Counted from the first letter of the stretch, positions 31,412 through 40,919 are shown. The stretch: DNA of 40,919 bases from Laetiporus sulphureus 93-53 (GCF_001632365.1 NW_024468560.1:1-40919); one strand, 5' to 3'. Numbers and translations: made by a program. Notes: generated by a model not told the origin, from the sequence alone.

Positions 31412-31709
31412 GGCAGTTAGTAGCAGATTTCAAGTTGAGTTTGAGCTCAGAGACCATTCAGGTGCAATACTGATTGTGAAGTTATTGCAGCATTCAGACA
31501 GATCAGACTTGTAGCCTGTGCTTGCTGCTTCCCACAGCTCGGCTTCACAGTTCGAACTCCGCTTACAGACCTGGGAGCATGGTGAGATCGTTAGGTGCAC
31601 TACTGCAGCTGTCGGCCTCATGCATTATCTCAAGCCTTGATTGATTTCTATTACCAGTACAACAGGTGCCCGATAAGCAAACATGGAATGACAACTATGG
31701 CACATAACG

Positions 31710-32933
31710 TTAAGGTGATATAATGCTGTCAGGGTCAATTCCCGCCGGCCTTGCATTCTCACTTCCGTGAGCGCCTTGAGGACGTACGTCTTCCTCATCG
31801 TGCTCATCTAAAAAGCCCAGTGGTCTGGCCTCATAGCCTCCTCTTTCTGCCAGCTGGTATAGCCAGGACCACTGCCTGTCCTGCCAATGCCAGAAAGGTT
31901 GGTGTCGTGTTCTGTCCATGCAACCACTGAAGAATGTGATGATGTCGCTGAAGGCGAAAAAACGATATGGGTGGGATCTGCTCAAAACTGCGAAGTTCGA
32001 GGATGGAACAATTGTAGAATGTTCCCACTAGGATGTACAACATAGATAATGTTGTCAATCTATGTAACGTAAGCAATCAGTATCGAAGCAATGTACAATT
32101 GGTGCACGTCGTGGCAAGGACTGTCACGAATCCTATTCTAACAGTTTTCTCATGGGTAGGGCAAGCTACCTACCATGGGAATCAGCATCAAAGGCTAATA
32201 ATGCATGTGAATGTCTGGGTGCAATTACTGACATGGGTTCTCCACTCGATAAAAAAAGAACATGCATCCACATCCATTGGAGTCTATTGTGCAACCAACT
32301 TGGGTTGACCTAAACTCGAGTTGGTAAACTGTGACTGAGCTAGCATTCATGACACACCAGCATCGAACACAGAAGTATCACAAATGAACTGAATGACGGT
32401 AGAGGCAGTCAAAGTATCGATGCCAGGACAGCGAGAGCCACCTGTCATCAGGAATACTGGATGACCATTCTGAAACATCAGAGTAGAATTTGTATTAATT
32501 CCTATTGGCGTATTCTCATCATTGAAGGTACAGAAGTTTTGTCGACCAACTCACCCGATGGAGACGTCTCCACATTCGTGATGAGGGAACCCACCGACAA
32601 TCATGGGGTCATCTACCTTGATCACCCACATATCTGAAATGACTGGCTCGCAAATGTTCAAGACGAACTCATAGTCATCTGGCGACTTGAATCTGTAATC
32701 GGTACTAGAAGACTGGCATAAAGTAGTTCATAGCTTTATTGAAGGAATATATTTCACTGTGAACAGTGGAGTGAGCCATCCTTGTGCCTATGAACAGACA
32801 TACCTTGACTTAAGAGAGCTCAGGTCATAATAATCATCTCCATCATGAGCGGTGCAAGGCTGTTCATTCAGCGTAGCAGTACCGGTCGTGGCGAGCAGTG
32901 CAAGGACAGTATGCAGATAAAAAATGTCTTCAT
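31710..32933 (-). pseudogene. Mannose-6-phosphate receptor homology (MRL1/Atg27-like) membrane protein gene, decayed
   Basis: It is a multi-exon minus-strand gene. MKTFFICILSL begins a signal peptide, and a missing base shifts to ALLATTGTATLNEQPCTAH. The lumenal domain reads YDLSSLKS, then after an intron TDYRFKSPDDYEFVLNICEP, WVIKVDDP and CGDVSIG. A 53-nt intron (32502-32554) leads to INTNSTLMFQNGHPVFLMTGG, FICDTSVFDAG. A 48-nt intron (32310-32357) leads to QPKLVAQ, TAG, FFIEWRTHV. A transmembrane block MLYILVGTFYN and the cytoplasmic LELRSFEQIP follow. One frame over is an acidic tail ending GFLDEHDEEDVRP and IDPDSIISP. The Cys pattern and the membrane-proximal motif are those of fungal MRH-domain sorting receptors of the Golgi/endosome. 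Three or more breaks argue for a pseudogene. Confidence 0.72.
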
Positions 32934-33104
32934 GCCGTGCTATGTTGCAATGCTACAAGATGAGCAGTGAGTGGGCAAGCAAAGAACGGTTATGCATCTG
33001 TACACATCTGAATCTGAAAGCGTGCTGCATGGGAGAGTCACGGGACCATGACTGCAAGCTACCAAATATGGTGTTAGCTTTGCGTCAATTGAAAACAGTC
33101 CCGT
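32934..33104. promoter_or_regulatory. Divergent intergenic region between the MRH gene and NDUFS2
   Basis: The two host genes are head to head with their start codons roughly 170-290 bp apart, so they would have shared a bidirectional promoter. I see no certain elements. Confidence 0.4.
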
Positions 33105-34731
33105 TTGGCACTGACCTCAACGCTCTTCTGTTGCCAGCTCACACAAGCCTCACACCTGCCCTCTGCTGCATCCACTTCTGCATCATTGCTGAGCCACCAT
33201 CACCTCTCAAGCACCCCTGCCATGTCCCATCATGAGACTGTGGCCACTGACTCCACCGCTGCCACCTCTGAGAAGAGGTCAGTAAAAACTCTGTTTAATC
33301 TGCATACTGTAGAGGACCTCCACAAAATGCCTGCCTCCAAAATTCTGGCAGAGACGGGCACAAGAAGGGACATGCAGATGCGACATTTCACTGGTAAGCG
33401 GTTCATTTACTCCTATCGCCGCATCGTTGTGCTGATGAGCATGCTGGGCCTCAGTAAACTTTGGGTGAGATACCCTATGCTTTCTTGTGTGCTCCTGGCA
33501 TGTGAGATTGACCATGATTTAGTCCTCAGCATCCTACTGCCCACCGTGTGCTTTGGTTGATTTTTGAGCTGAACGGAGAGGAGATTTTGCGTGAGGATCC
33601 AGTAAGCTCACAGTAATCTTGTCAGGTTTGTAAATCATTCATTGGAACTCTTCTCATCCAGCATGCCAGCCTCCTTCATCGTGAGACAGAAAAGCTCATT
33701 GAATACAAGACTTACATGCAAGCCCTTCTGTACTTCGATCAGCTCGACTATATGTCTATGAGTATGTCGTTTCACCTGACCAGGTTGTGCGATCGTAAAG
33801 AATTCAGCCCTGTCAGTGACAAATGAGCTGTGCTACACTCTTACCATCGAGAAGATGTTGAAAATTGAGGTGGCAGAATGTGCAAAGTGGATTCGAACAT
33901 TATTCAGAGAAATCACTGGTATGCTGAACCGTATGTATCTCGGTCTGACTTCTCCAATCATCGCTTCGATCGCTACGATGCAGATCTCATGGTGGTTCCA
34001 GCGCACACTATGGACATTGGTGCATTCCACCCTTTCTGTGGGGTTTTGAGCGAGAAAAGCTAATGGAGTTCTACGAGCGCGTTTCCGGTGCTCGCCTGCA
34101 CGCGGCATACATCTGTCCTGGTGGTGTTGCATTTCACCTTCCGCATGCACTGCTGGAGGATATCTTCCAGTGGGTGACTCAGTTTAGTTCGCAGGTGAAT
34201 GAGATTCAGGAGGTTGTAAGGGGTGACCGTATCTAGAAGGAGCGGACGATCAGCATCGGCGTTGTCACGGTGAAGGAGGCGCTCGATTATAGCTTCAGTG
34301 GTGTTACCCTGCGAGGTAGTGGTGTTTCATGGGACATCAGGAGGGTCGCTTCATATGACAAGTATGACGAGGTAGAGTTTTTCGCTAATTGTGAGCCTCT
34401 TAAGTGCATAGTCCTGAACACCTTATGCTCTGTCAGGTTAGGTTCGACATACCTGTCAGCAAGAGTGGGGACTGCTATGATCGATACCTCTGTCAAGTGC
34501 AAGAGATGTGTGAATTGCTCCAGATCATTCATCAGCATCTGAATAAGATGCCTACCGGAGTGTACAAGATCGCTGATCACAAGCTTTCTCCTCCTCCTCG
34601 CTTATCGATGAAGGAGAGCATGAACTGGTTGATCCACCACTTCAAGGTCTTTGAATGTTCCCCTGCCTCCTTCCGCATTTTCTGATGCAGTGTGCAACAG
34701 CTGTTCAGCGAGGGCTACTCTATCCCTCCAG
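33105..34731 (+). pseudogene. NDUFS2: Mitochondrial complex I 49-kDa subunit (NDUFS2/nuo-49), 5' part, decayed and cut by element B2
   Basis: Exons, roughly: to 33393 (HTVEDLHKMPASKILAETGT, RRDMQMRHFT), 33533-33601 (SPQHPTAHRVLWLIFELNGE), 33662-33761 ([20 protein letters not shown]), 33817-33930 ([18 protein letters not shown]), 34002-34380 ([40 protein letters not shown]), 34437-34646 ([15 protein letters not shown]) and 34701-34731 (LFSEGYSIPP). This is the NuoD-like subunit that helps bind ubiquinone in the matrix arm. Defects are TAG at about 34234 for Trp in RIWKERT, Gly to Ser in GPQHP, a slip near 34030 and many substitutions. The last exon ends at a GTGAG donor, and B2 begins 9 nt later. 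The C-terminal third is absent from the window. A working copy must exist elsewhere. Confidence 0.9.
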
Positions 34732-34740
34732 GTGAGATGT

Positions 34741-36023
34741 TGATACGCACCGAGATATTCTGCGATCGGAAAAATGCCAGAAACTGTGTCTGACTATCGC
34801 ACAATCGGATAGTGAGTCACCGTGATTCAGAAAGACAAACACTGAGCTGGAACAGTCCCAAGTGAGCAAAGAAGACCTTACTGACAGCCTGGGAACTTGG
34901 CACCGCATGAAGGGGTCAGAAGGTGAACATGAGGCATGGAAATAACGAGCGAGCCATGAGGAAGCATAGCTGATTACAAGGGGCAGTGCAAAAGCGAAAT
35001 GTGACTGGGTAGCAGACCGACGGACCCTGGCAGGGCAGGACTTCCAGTTCACTGAATGTATAATATGGAGAGGGGGCAGGGATGAGCTCTGCGACAGGTT
35101 TCAATGGATCAAAAACACAATGTATGATCGGAAACATGTTTCAGCGACTCAGCTGGCTCATGTCTGATCCACTATATAATCTACACTGTACATAGGAATA
35201 ATAGGAGAGTTTTCAATGGAGTTCCCCAAGCAGCAGCACTCAGTTCTCATCTTGTCTACATAGGGTGTCGTGTCCGACTATGTCTACGTCTATTGCGATC
35301 ACGTCCTACATCTCTGGAACTCTCGACACTGAGAGAGGCAGCACTCTCAGCAGTGGTCTCTAGCTCAACTTGAGTTTCAGCCAGATAAGTCACGTTATCA
35401 CATTTTTGTATCTCACGCCATTGCATTTTGCTCGCACGCCACCAGTCACAAGTCTCAAACCAAGATTCTGTCCCCATCGGATCCTGTAGCCTCGCTAGCA
35501 TCCAGGAGTTCATCATCAGTGCTCATTCCAGTTCAGAGGCAGTTAGGTGTTTGTCGTCAGCGCTTGACCCAGTTCAAAAGCAGTTAGGGGTTCATCGTCG
35601 ACGCTTGTTCCAGTTTGGAAGCAGTTAGGGGTTCATTGTCAGTGCTTGACCAGCACTTTCCAGATATAGAAGGTCCTCGTGCCCCAGCCCAGACCTTCAG
35701 TCACTACAGTTCATGAGTACGAGAGTCGCCAATCGCGTTCTTCATCCACACACCCCCGCATTCTGGCATTCGACTGCTTCCCAGTGAAAGGCATCCATAC
35801 AATCGAGTCCGACACTCACCGATCCAGAACTGTTGACAATCTGACTCCGTTTTGAGCATCACAGCCAAACGACTCATGGCCGCCCGTTGCTGCGTTATCA
35901 TCTGAAGTTTCCTGCGACCGTAGCCTAAAGGGATCGCGGATGGACAGAGCCCCGGTTTGCCTTCCACCAGTAGGGGTTTCATTAGGAGCGCTGCTCACGG
36001 CCAGGATGCAGTTGAGCATATCA
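34741..36023 (+). repeat. Element B2 5' LTR
   Basis: It is 1283 bp and colinear with 10976-12331, including the TATA-like CTATATAAT near 35171 and the tandem units at 35503-35655. Confidence 0.92.
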
Positions 36024-36027
36024 TTTC

Positions 36028-36044
36028 TGGAGCCCACCGCGAGG
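36028..36044 (+). other. Element B2 primer binding site, tRNA type
   Basis: TGGAGCCCACCGCGAGG is identical to the B1 site and lies 4 nt after the LTR end. Confidence 0.75.
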
Positions 36045-36139
36045 GGTGGAAAGAATTTAAAGTTTCACAGCACTGAGTTGTCAGCCTTACGATCAGAAAC
36101 CAAAGAAGGAGTTCGGTATCCCCTTGAAACAGAGTCAGG

Positions 36140-37219
36140 ATTACCACAATAGGTGAAACATCGGATAAAGAAGTCTTCTCGTCATTCAATCAAAGACTTA
36201 GGCTACTTCACGAGTTTCAGAGGGCCAGATTCGAGCAAGCAGAAGAAGACCGACCACACTTAGCCAATTTTCGACCATCTCTGTCTTTCGAAACACGTTC
36301 CTCAGCTTCACGATTGACATCACCAGCTTCTAGAACCCTCAGTCCACTTAGTTCACTTACCCCGCTATCGCACCATTCGTCCGAGTCTTCGACGGTAGAA
36401 GCCCAGTCGGAACACATCTCTGAGGCTTTGTCACAAGAAATCCCAATTAGGACCCTTCTAGACCAGCTAGAAACAGCCCTCGTAGCCGAACAAGCATCGA
36501 ATCCAGTCAAGAACCCATCTCAAACACTTAATCTATCGACTACTACAGCCACAGTCATGATGGGAACAGTAATAACCAATCAGATGCCGTTCCGTGGTGA
36601 TCGATCAGCACCTACATTCGATCCTGATCAGCCAAGAACTCTCTTTCGCTTCTTCGATGATCTAGAAATCCTATTTACGCATTCCCAAGTAAACACCAAA
36701 GCGGAAAAGAAGCTATGGGTGAAACGTTACCTCAATATAGACGTTGCTGACCTCGTTGAGTCACTTCCAGAATATACCGATCGAACGAAGATCTATGTCG
36801 ATTTGCGACAAGCCATCCAGGAGCTGTATCCAGGGGCAGATACAGAGTGAAAGTGGGAAGTGCGAGACATGGATCTCTTAGTCAGAGAGCGAGCCTGACT
36901 GGGAATTCAGACCATCGCCAAACTAGGGAACTATCATCGAGAGTTCCTAGCCATCACCTCATTTCTCATCGGAAAGACTCGCATTTCAGAGTCGGAATGC
37001 AATCGTGCATTCGTTCAAGGATTTTCACCAGAGCTATGGAATCGGATTTTGCAATGCCTACCGCTGAAGCAGCCAGACCATTACCCAGATGATCTCTACT
37101 TGGTAAACGATGTCTACGAGGCAGCAAAGTTTGTGTTGCATGGCACTAGCGCAGGGCTAACCACAGTAAAGCCAAATGTGACTGCTTCAACTAGCAGCCC
37201 ATCCGCAATCAAGAGTGAG
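36140..37219 (+). pseudogene. Element B2 gag, 5' part
   Basis: It is colinear with B1 gag (ITTIGETSDKEVFSSFNQRL, RTLFRFFDDLEILFTH, IQELYPGADTE). Stops are TGA at 36848 and 36896. The second matches the B1 stop at 13205, so it predates the copies or reflects the same mutable codon. It ends at AIKSE, where the solo LTR sits, and resumes at 37875. Confidence 0.88.
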
Positions 37220-37874
37220 TGTCACAGTTTTTACCTGGCAAGTAATTATATGAACAAATGCTATTAGAAGCATATTATTTTCATCATTTCACGTTGCACA
37301 AGAAGTCACATGACCTAATGAGAGATAGGATAAAGGCATCTAGTCACATGACCTCAGATCTCTCTCGACATTGTCACGTGACACCGAGCCCCTCGGCATT
37401 GTGTCATATGACGCCATAGTCATGATGCAATATTGCGTGCTCAAAGGGAGCTCCATCTCTGTGAGTTATTATTAGGCAGCCAATCAGGATAATTGGAACA
37501 TGTGGTACGATTGTAGCACTGACCAGTAGAGTAGCGTGTAACCCGCTTATGTAGTACTGTACAGTAGCTAGACAATCATGTATATAGGGACCAGCGAGAT
37601 GAGGAGGAGATCTCAGTCTTATTCTTCTTGGTCCACCACTACCATCACAGAGGGGTCTTACCAGACACTCTCAGTGTGCTATACATTTATTTGCATCCTC
37701 ACCTTTGTGATCGTGCCCCTTGCTTCACCAGTAAGTCTCCCTTCGTGACATAGCAACTGGGCCTCATCAGTGGGCACGTCATATCACCACAGCTTATTGC
37801 TGTCGGCTTTTGCCAGAGACCCTCAAGGGGACTCTTATTTGGTTGTCTATCTTCGTCATCGGCGTGCTGTGACA
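37220..37874 (+). mobile_element. Solo LTR in B2 gag
   Basis: It is 655 bp, TGTCACAG...CTGTGACA, with a perfect 5-bp duplication GTGAG on both sides (37215-37219 and 37875-37879). It has TATATA at 37581-37586 and, 33 nt on, CAGTCTTATTC at 37614, the same layout as the D and A LTRs. Four GTCAYRTGAC-type palindromes lie in its U3. The sequence otherwise differs from the A and D LTRs, so it is a third related family. Confidence 0.95.
37305..37412. promoter_or_regulatory. Cluster of four 10-bp palindromes in the solo LTR
   Basis: GTCACATGAC (37305), GTCACATGAC (37343), GTCACGTGAC (37373) and GTCATATGAC (37403) are spaced 38, 30 and 30 bp. CACGTG/CACATG cores are E-box sites for bHLH factors. Single GTCACGTGAC sites occur in both LTRs of element A. 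Confidence 0.6.
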
Positions 37875-38341
37875 GTGAGGATATTTCCTTGCTCATCGAA
37901 AGCTTGATCAAGTCAGTTCAGACGCTTACAGCAGCTGTGACAGGGAGAGTTGCGAAGCAAAATGGGAGTCAAACTGTGGCAGCAAGCAGACCACCAGTCG
38001 CAAATGGGAACCCGAGTGGATTCTGCCACTATTGCAGAGAAGCTGGGGGTATGATCAAAACATGCAAGCACATCGAGGAGAACATAAAGAATGGCAAGTG
38101 CATGTGAAATGCAGCCAAAAATATTGTCCTACCGAATGGCACCTTCGTCCCTCGCACAATGTCAGGCATCACCATTCATGATCAGATTTACGAGTGGCAC
38201 AGGCACAATCAGACCCCAGTCATGGCATCGGTCTCAGCAGCAAATCTATTTGAGGTCTCATAAGACAAAGCCAGCTCATTCTCGATAGGTGCAGAAGATA
38301 GAATCGAAGTGCTGGAGCAAGAGTTGTTCAATCTAAAGTGA
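37875..38341 (+). pseudogene. Element B2 gag, 3' part
   Basis: It resumes after the solo LTR with DISLLIESLIKSVQTL. The zinc knuckle is CHYCREAGGMIKTC, again with Gly at the His position. Stops are TGA near 38104 and TAA near 38260. It ends at the shared gag stop TGA 38339-38341 after EVLEQELFNLK. Confidence 0.85.
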
Positions 38342-38842
38342 TCACGACCAGTCTTTGACGGAGGTCATATGCTGCTAAGGCTACCGGCAGGAGCAGCCGC
38401 AAAGCCAGCACAGTCTGAGAAGGCACCCGAGCAACAAAAGCCTCAGGCGGAGCCAGAAAGGGCCACTGAGAGCGTGCCGAGTTTGTCTACGCCAGTAGTT
38501 GCAGACCCAGTTCCAGAGCATCCTTACTGATCAGTTTGAGATGCAGTATAGGTTTCACTGAATATGCGTAATTTTGGGCAAGCACCAAAGCCTGGAGCAC
38601 GAGATGCAGCTTATCACAATGCACCACCAGTCTACCAGCCGGAGCTTGCGACTACAGTTTTCTAGTGGTCCATGAAGGCATCAGCAGTAATGTTGTCCAT
38701 GGAGGAGTTGCTGTCGATATCGCCGGACATGCGCAACAAGTATCGTGAAGCATGCACACCAAAGTGAGTAGTACCTCTAAGTGCGACTGGAATGGTGATG
38801 ATCTTCGAGAATGTGGAAGACAGCAGTTCTACGATCGGACAG
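38342..38842 (+). pseudogene. Element B2 pol N-terminal fragment
   Basis: It is colinear with 13991-14490 of B1 (Pro/Ala-rich linker, APKPGARDAAY, LSMEELLSISPDM, ENVEDSSSTIGQ) and cut by element D at 38842. Confidence 0.85.
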
Positions 38843-39544
38843 TGTCACAGATTTTTGCCACTAAGTCCGCACATGACTTTTCTCACACCACAGATCACGT
38901 GCTTCACCAATATCTCACGCCACTCAGCCACAAACGCGACGCGTAGAGATCAGGTGATAGTCCACATCACATGTTATGGTCCAGACCCGTGGATGATACG
39001 GTCAGACCTGTCTATTCCAGAATACAATAGAGGCACCCATTTGGGAACAAAGGGAACAAGGACTATTGTTATGCATCGGCCTTCCACTTCCTATTAGTTT
39101 AGCCAGAAGCCTAGATAGGTACGATGTTCACACCGGAGAACAAAAGGGAAACCAAGATAGGCACGATGTGCACATGCATTACTGCGGCAACCATCGATCT
39201 TCTCACTTATTTTTCTACTTCCAGACATCCTATTGTTTCATATACGGCCATTTGCTTATACCCGTAGATAGGTAGCTTAGGTAAGATAGCCCACTGTACC
39301 TGTATATAAGACCAGCCATGTAGGGGACGAAACCTCAGATTGTTTCTCCTCGTCTACTACCCATAGCACTCACTGAGCTCACCAGCTCCTTCATATATCT
39401 CTCACCCTTTCCTGTGTCTGCCACATCGACCAGTAAGTCAACAGGCTCTTGCGCCACATAGGGTTCAGGGGGATCAGGGTGGCACGTTTCACGTGACTGT
39501 CCCTTTTTAGTCTTTTTGATCTCTTGTCCGGTGTTACCGTGACA
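38843..39544 (+). repeat. Element D 5' LTR
   Basis: It matches, inverted, the solo LTR at 30690-31411. It contains TATATAAG at 39303-39310, and CAGATTGTTTCT begins at 39336. Confidence 0.95.
39303..39347 (+). promoter_or_regulatory. Element D LTR promoter: TATA box and predicted transcript start
   Basis: TATATAAG at 39303 is 33 nt before CAGATTGTTTCT (39336-39347), the segment complementary to the PBS. Element A shows the same spacing, 34 nt. Confidence 0.7.
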
Positions 39545-39546
39545 TT

Positions 39547-39558
39547 AGAAACAATCTG
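39547..39558 (+). other. Element D primer binding site, self-priming type
   Basis: AGAAACAATCTG starts 3 nt after the LTR end and is the perfect 12-nt reverse complement of 39336-39347. Confidence 0.8.
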
Positions 39559-39580
39559 ACATTTTCTGCATCCCTGCTTA

Positions 39581-40588
39581 GTGTCTAACACAAGTGGCCG
39601 CGTATTTTCAGCGCAAGCAGTTTCAGCTGTAGCGCGCGGCTTTTTTGACACACATTCCAATCCGATCTCTACCTGGTGTGAGCCTCAGCAAGACTCTGAG
39701 CTGCCCAAAGCCTCAAAGCGCAAGGCCACCCCCAGGATCGATCTCGATGCCCACTACAAGCGTCAGGAAACCAACAAGGAGCGTGGAAGGCTCCTCACAC
39801 TTGCGTCACTAGGCGCATCGTCCACAGACAGGCAGCAAGCAGCAGCTAGGGTTGTAGATACCACACACATCATAAAGCGCGGAATCATCCGCAAGCCACG
39901 TGATCACACCCCACCGCTCGAATGCTACAAGCCCAGAAAGGGATGTCTTACCACTGGTAGTTGCAAGCCGGCACCGCCCCCAGAGCTTATAACCTCCAAC
40001 GCTGTTCCCCCCATCATTGTTGCTCCACAGCCAGTGCGACCCCTTCCCAACTTCGTTAAAGTCAACACACATGCATGACCCATTCGCCCTCTTCCATCCA
40101 AAGTCAGGCCCACCCTCCACATCGAAACACTCAAGAAGCAGGTCTCCACTACCCGCTTCAGACTACAACCAATATTAGGAGCGTTCTGGGAGAGAATTGA
40201 TCAGGACAAACGAAAGAAGGTACAACTCCTCGCATCGGAGTTAGACAAAGTCTGCGCAGACCTCTACACGGAAACTCGTGAATACACCTTTGTCGACAAA
40301 CAGGTCATCAATGCGTGCTGCCTAGAAATAGGAAGGATCAACTTCAAGGAGATAGGGAAGCAGCAGAGGTTAGACGAGATCGTCAGGGAGATTGAGAAAG
40401 TCAAGGACAAGCAGTACCTAGGCTTCATTAGTTTAACTACATCTATATCACAATGGAAGGAGCCGATCGTGCGTACGCATCCACGTTCAGACAAAGAATG
40501 GATGATATTCTGCATACAAACATCGAGTCAGCACACGATGGAAGCACCCCACGTGCCTCGCAGCGCAATTCACCAGAACCTGCACTAG
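39581..40588 (+). pseudogene. Element D first ORF
   Basis: It is one frame with a single TGA (40076-40078), ending at TAG 40586-40588. No ATG is seen at its start, so the first codon is uncertain. The product is basic and Pro-rich in its first half (KASKRKATPRIDLDAHYKRQ, QPVRPLPNFVKVN). The second half is helical and charged (HIETLKKQVSTTRFRLQPIL, DKRKKVQLLASELDKVCADL, DEIVREIEKVKDKQYLGF). I recognise no domain. Its position makes it a leader or gag-like protein. Confidence 0.55.
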
Positions 40589-40919
40589 GACCGCAGGATT
40601 CTGCATCACAAGTTGGAGGACCAGCGTCCCCAACCCCATCACTCTTACCCGCCTATGTTCTCCCCATCTGGGAATTCGACAGACACCAGTTCGAGCATCT
40701 AGAAGATGCGCTCAGACAGTCAGCTCCCGGAGAAGTCCCAGACCACATCCGCGAATGGGTTATTGTGGCAATGAAGCTCACGGTCAGTACCGAAGTCGCC
40801 AAGGTCTACAATGTGCTCAGAAACAAGATGTACGAGCACAAGAAAGCCTTCGAGTCGCTGATCCAAAACAACAAGAGCGAACACCGACTCAAGGAGGGAA
40901 TGCTCCAGATGGAGATCGG
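40453..40919 (+). CDS. Element D second ORF, gag-like, open at the window end
   Basis: ATG 40453 opens a stop-free frame of 155 codons to the last base. It overlaps the end of the first ORF by about 136 nt in the -1 frame. It begins MEGADRAYASTFRQRMDDIL, has a Ser/Pro-rich linker, then LLPAYVLPIWEFDRHQFEHL and a helical, probably coiled-coil segment (KVYNVLRNKMYEHKKAFESL). This resembles the N-terminal part of Gag in gypsy elements, upstream of capsid, but the identification rests on position. Confidence 0.6.
   Translation, partial: MEGADRAYASTFRQRMDDILHTNIESAHDGSTPRASQRNSPEPALGPQDSASQVGGPASPTPSLLPAYVLPIWEFDRHQFEHLEDALRQSAPGEVPDHIREWVIVAMKLTVSTEVAKVYNVLRNKMYEHKKAFESLIQNNKSEHRLKEGMLQMEI

Larger units (their letters stand above)
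34741..40919 (+). mobile_element. Element B2: second copy of the B retrotransposon, interrupted twice, continuing past the window
   Basis: It starts TGATACGCACCGAG as B1 does. LTR, PBS, gag and the start of pol follow up to 38842. It is broken by a solo LTR (37220-37874) and by element D (38843 to the window end). It differs from B1 by many substitutions (about 15% in the LTR by eye), so it is an independent, probably older copy. It lies in an NDUFS2 intron. Confidence 0.93.
38843..40919 (+). mobile_element. Element D: self-priming LTR retrotransposon, 5' part, running off the window
   Basis: It has a 702-bp 5' LTR, a self-complementary PBS, and two overlapping ORFs. The pol and 3' LTR lie beyond the window. 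The left flank is GACAG (38838-38842), and the matching right copy should be found downstream. The LTR termini TGTCACAG/CGTGACA and the promoter layout group it with element A. Confidence 0.9.

Noticed and set aside
1..40919. CRISPR arrays, rRNA or tRNA genes
   Set aside because: No regularly spaced short repeats with unique spacers and no cloverleaf-like or rRNA sequence were found; the DNA is eukaryotic.

Overview
The window looks like a repeat-rich stretch of a filamentous basidiomycete nuclear genome, probably an agaricomycete. The evidence is a fungal-specific transcription factor domain gene, short GT-AG introns of about 48-66 nt with CTAAC-like branch points, a chromodomain Ty3/gypsy element with a dUTPase domain, and a second gypsy family of the kind common in Agaricomycetes. 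There are no bacterial operons, tRNA, rRNA or CRISPR features.

Layout. Positions 1-6300 hold decayed or hard-to-place host genes: the 3' part of a transcription factor gene with two apparent frameshifts, a multi-exon minus-strand gene of unknown function, and a broken J-domain gene. A roughly 340-bp fold-back element follows. Positions 7025-29228 are one chromovirus-type LTR retrotransposon (element A), split in its gag gene by a second LTR retrotransposon (element B1, 10976-23663). From 29229 onward come host gene relics: an Hsp78/ClpB fragment, a mannose-6-phosphate-receptor-homology gene, and the complex I 49-kDa subunit gene NDUFS2. The NDUFS2 relic is cut by a second copy of element B (B2, from 34741). 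B2 is itself interrupted by a solo LTR (37220-37874) and by the 5' part of another chromovirus-like element (D, from 38843 past the window end). A solo LTR of the D family sits in reverse at 30690-31411.

Most striking content. (1) Element B1 carries two genes in antisense orientation between pol and its 3' LTR. Gene 1 (21100 to 18993) resolves into seven exons and six short introns and gives about 595 codons with only one stop and one frameshift. Gene 2 (22666 to 21383) resolves into four exons. Both are Cys-rich and resemble zinc-cluster proteins. Because they are antisense, the element's genomic RNA cannot be spliced at their introns, so an intron-bearing cargo could survive retrotransposition. 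(2) Elements A and D each have, next to the 5' LTR, a 12-nt site perfectly complementary to the predicted 5' end of their own transcript. This is the arrangement of self-primed (Tf1/sushi-like) retroelements. (3) Element A encodes a dUTPase fused in frame to protease, and a third small ORF that overlaps the pol stop by ATGA.

Order of events read from nesting: host genes decayed or duplicated; A inserted (LTR ends flanked by GAGTG/GGGTG); B1 inserted into A gag (4-bp CCGC duplication); B2 inserted into an NDUFS2 intron; the solo-LTR parent and D inserted into B2. Many reading-frame breaks are TGA where a CGA Arg codon or a TGG codon is expected, which suggests C-to-T decay of repeats.
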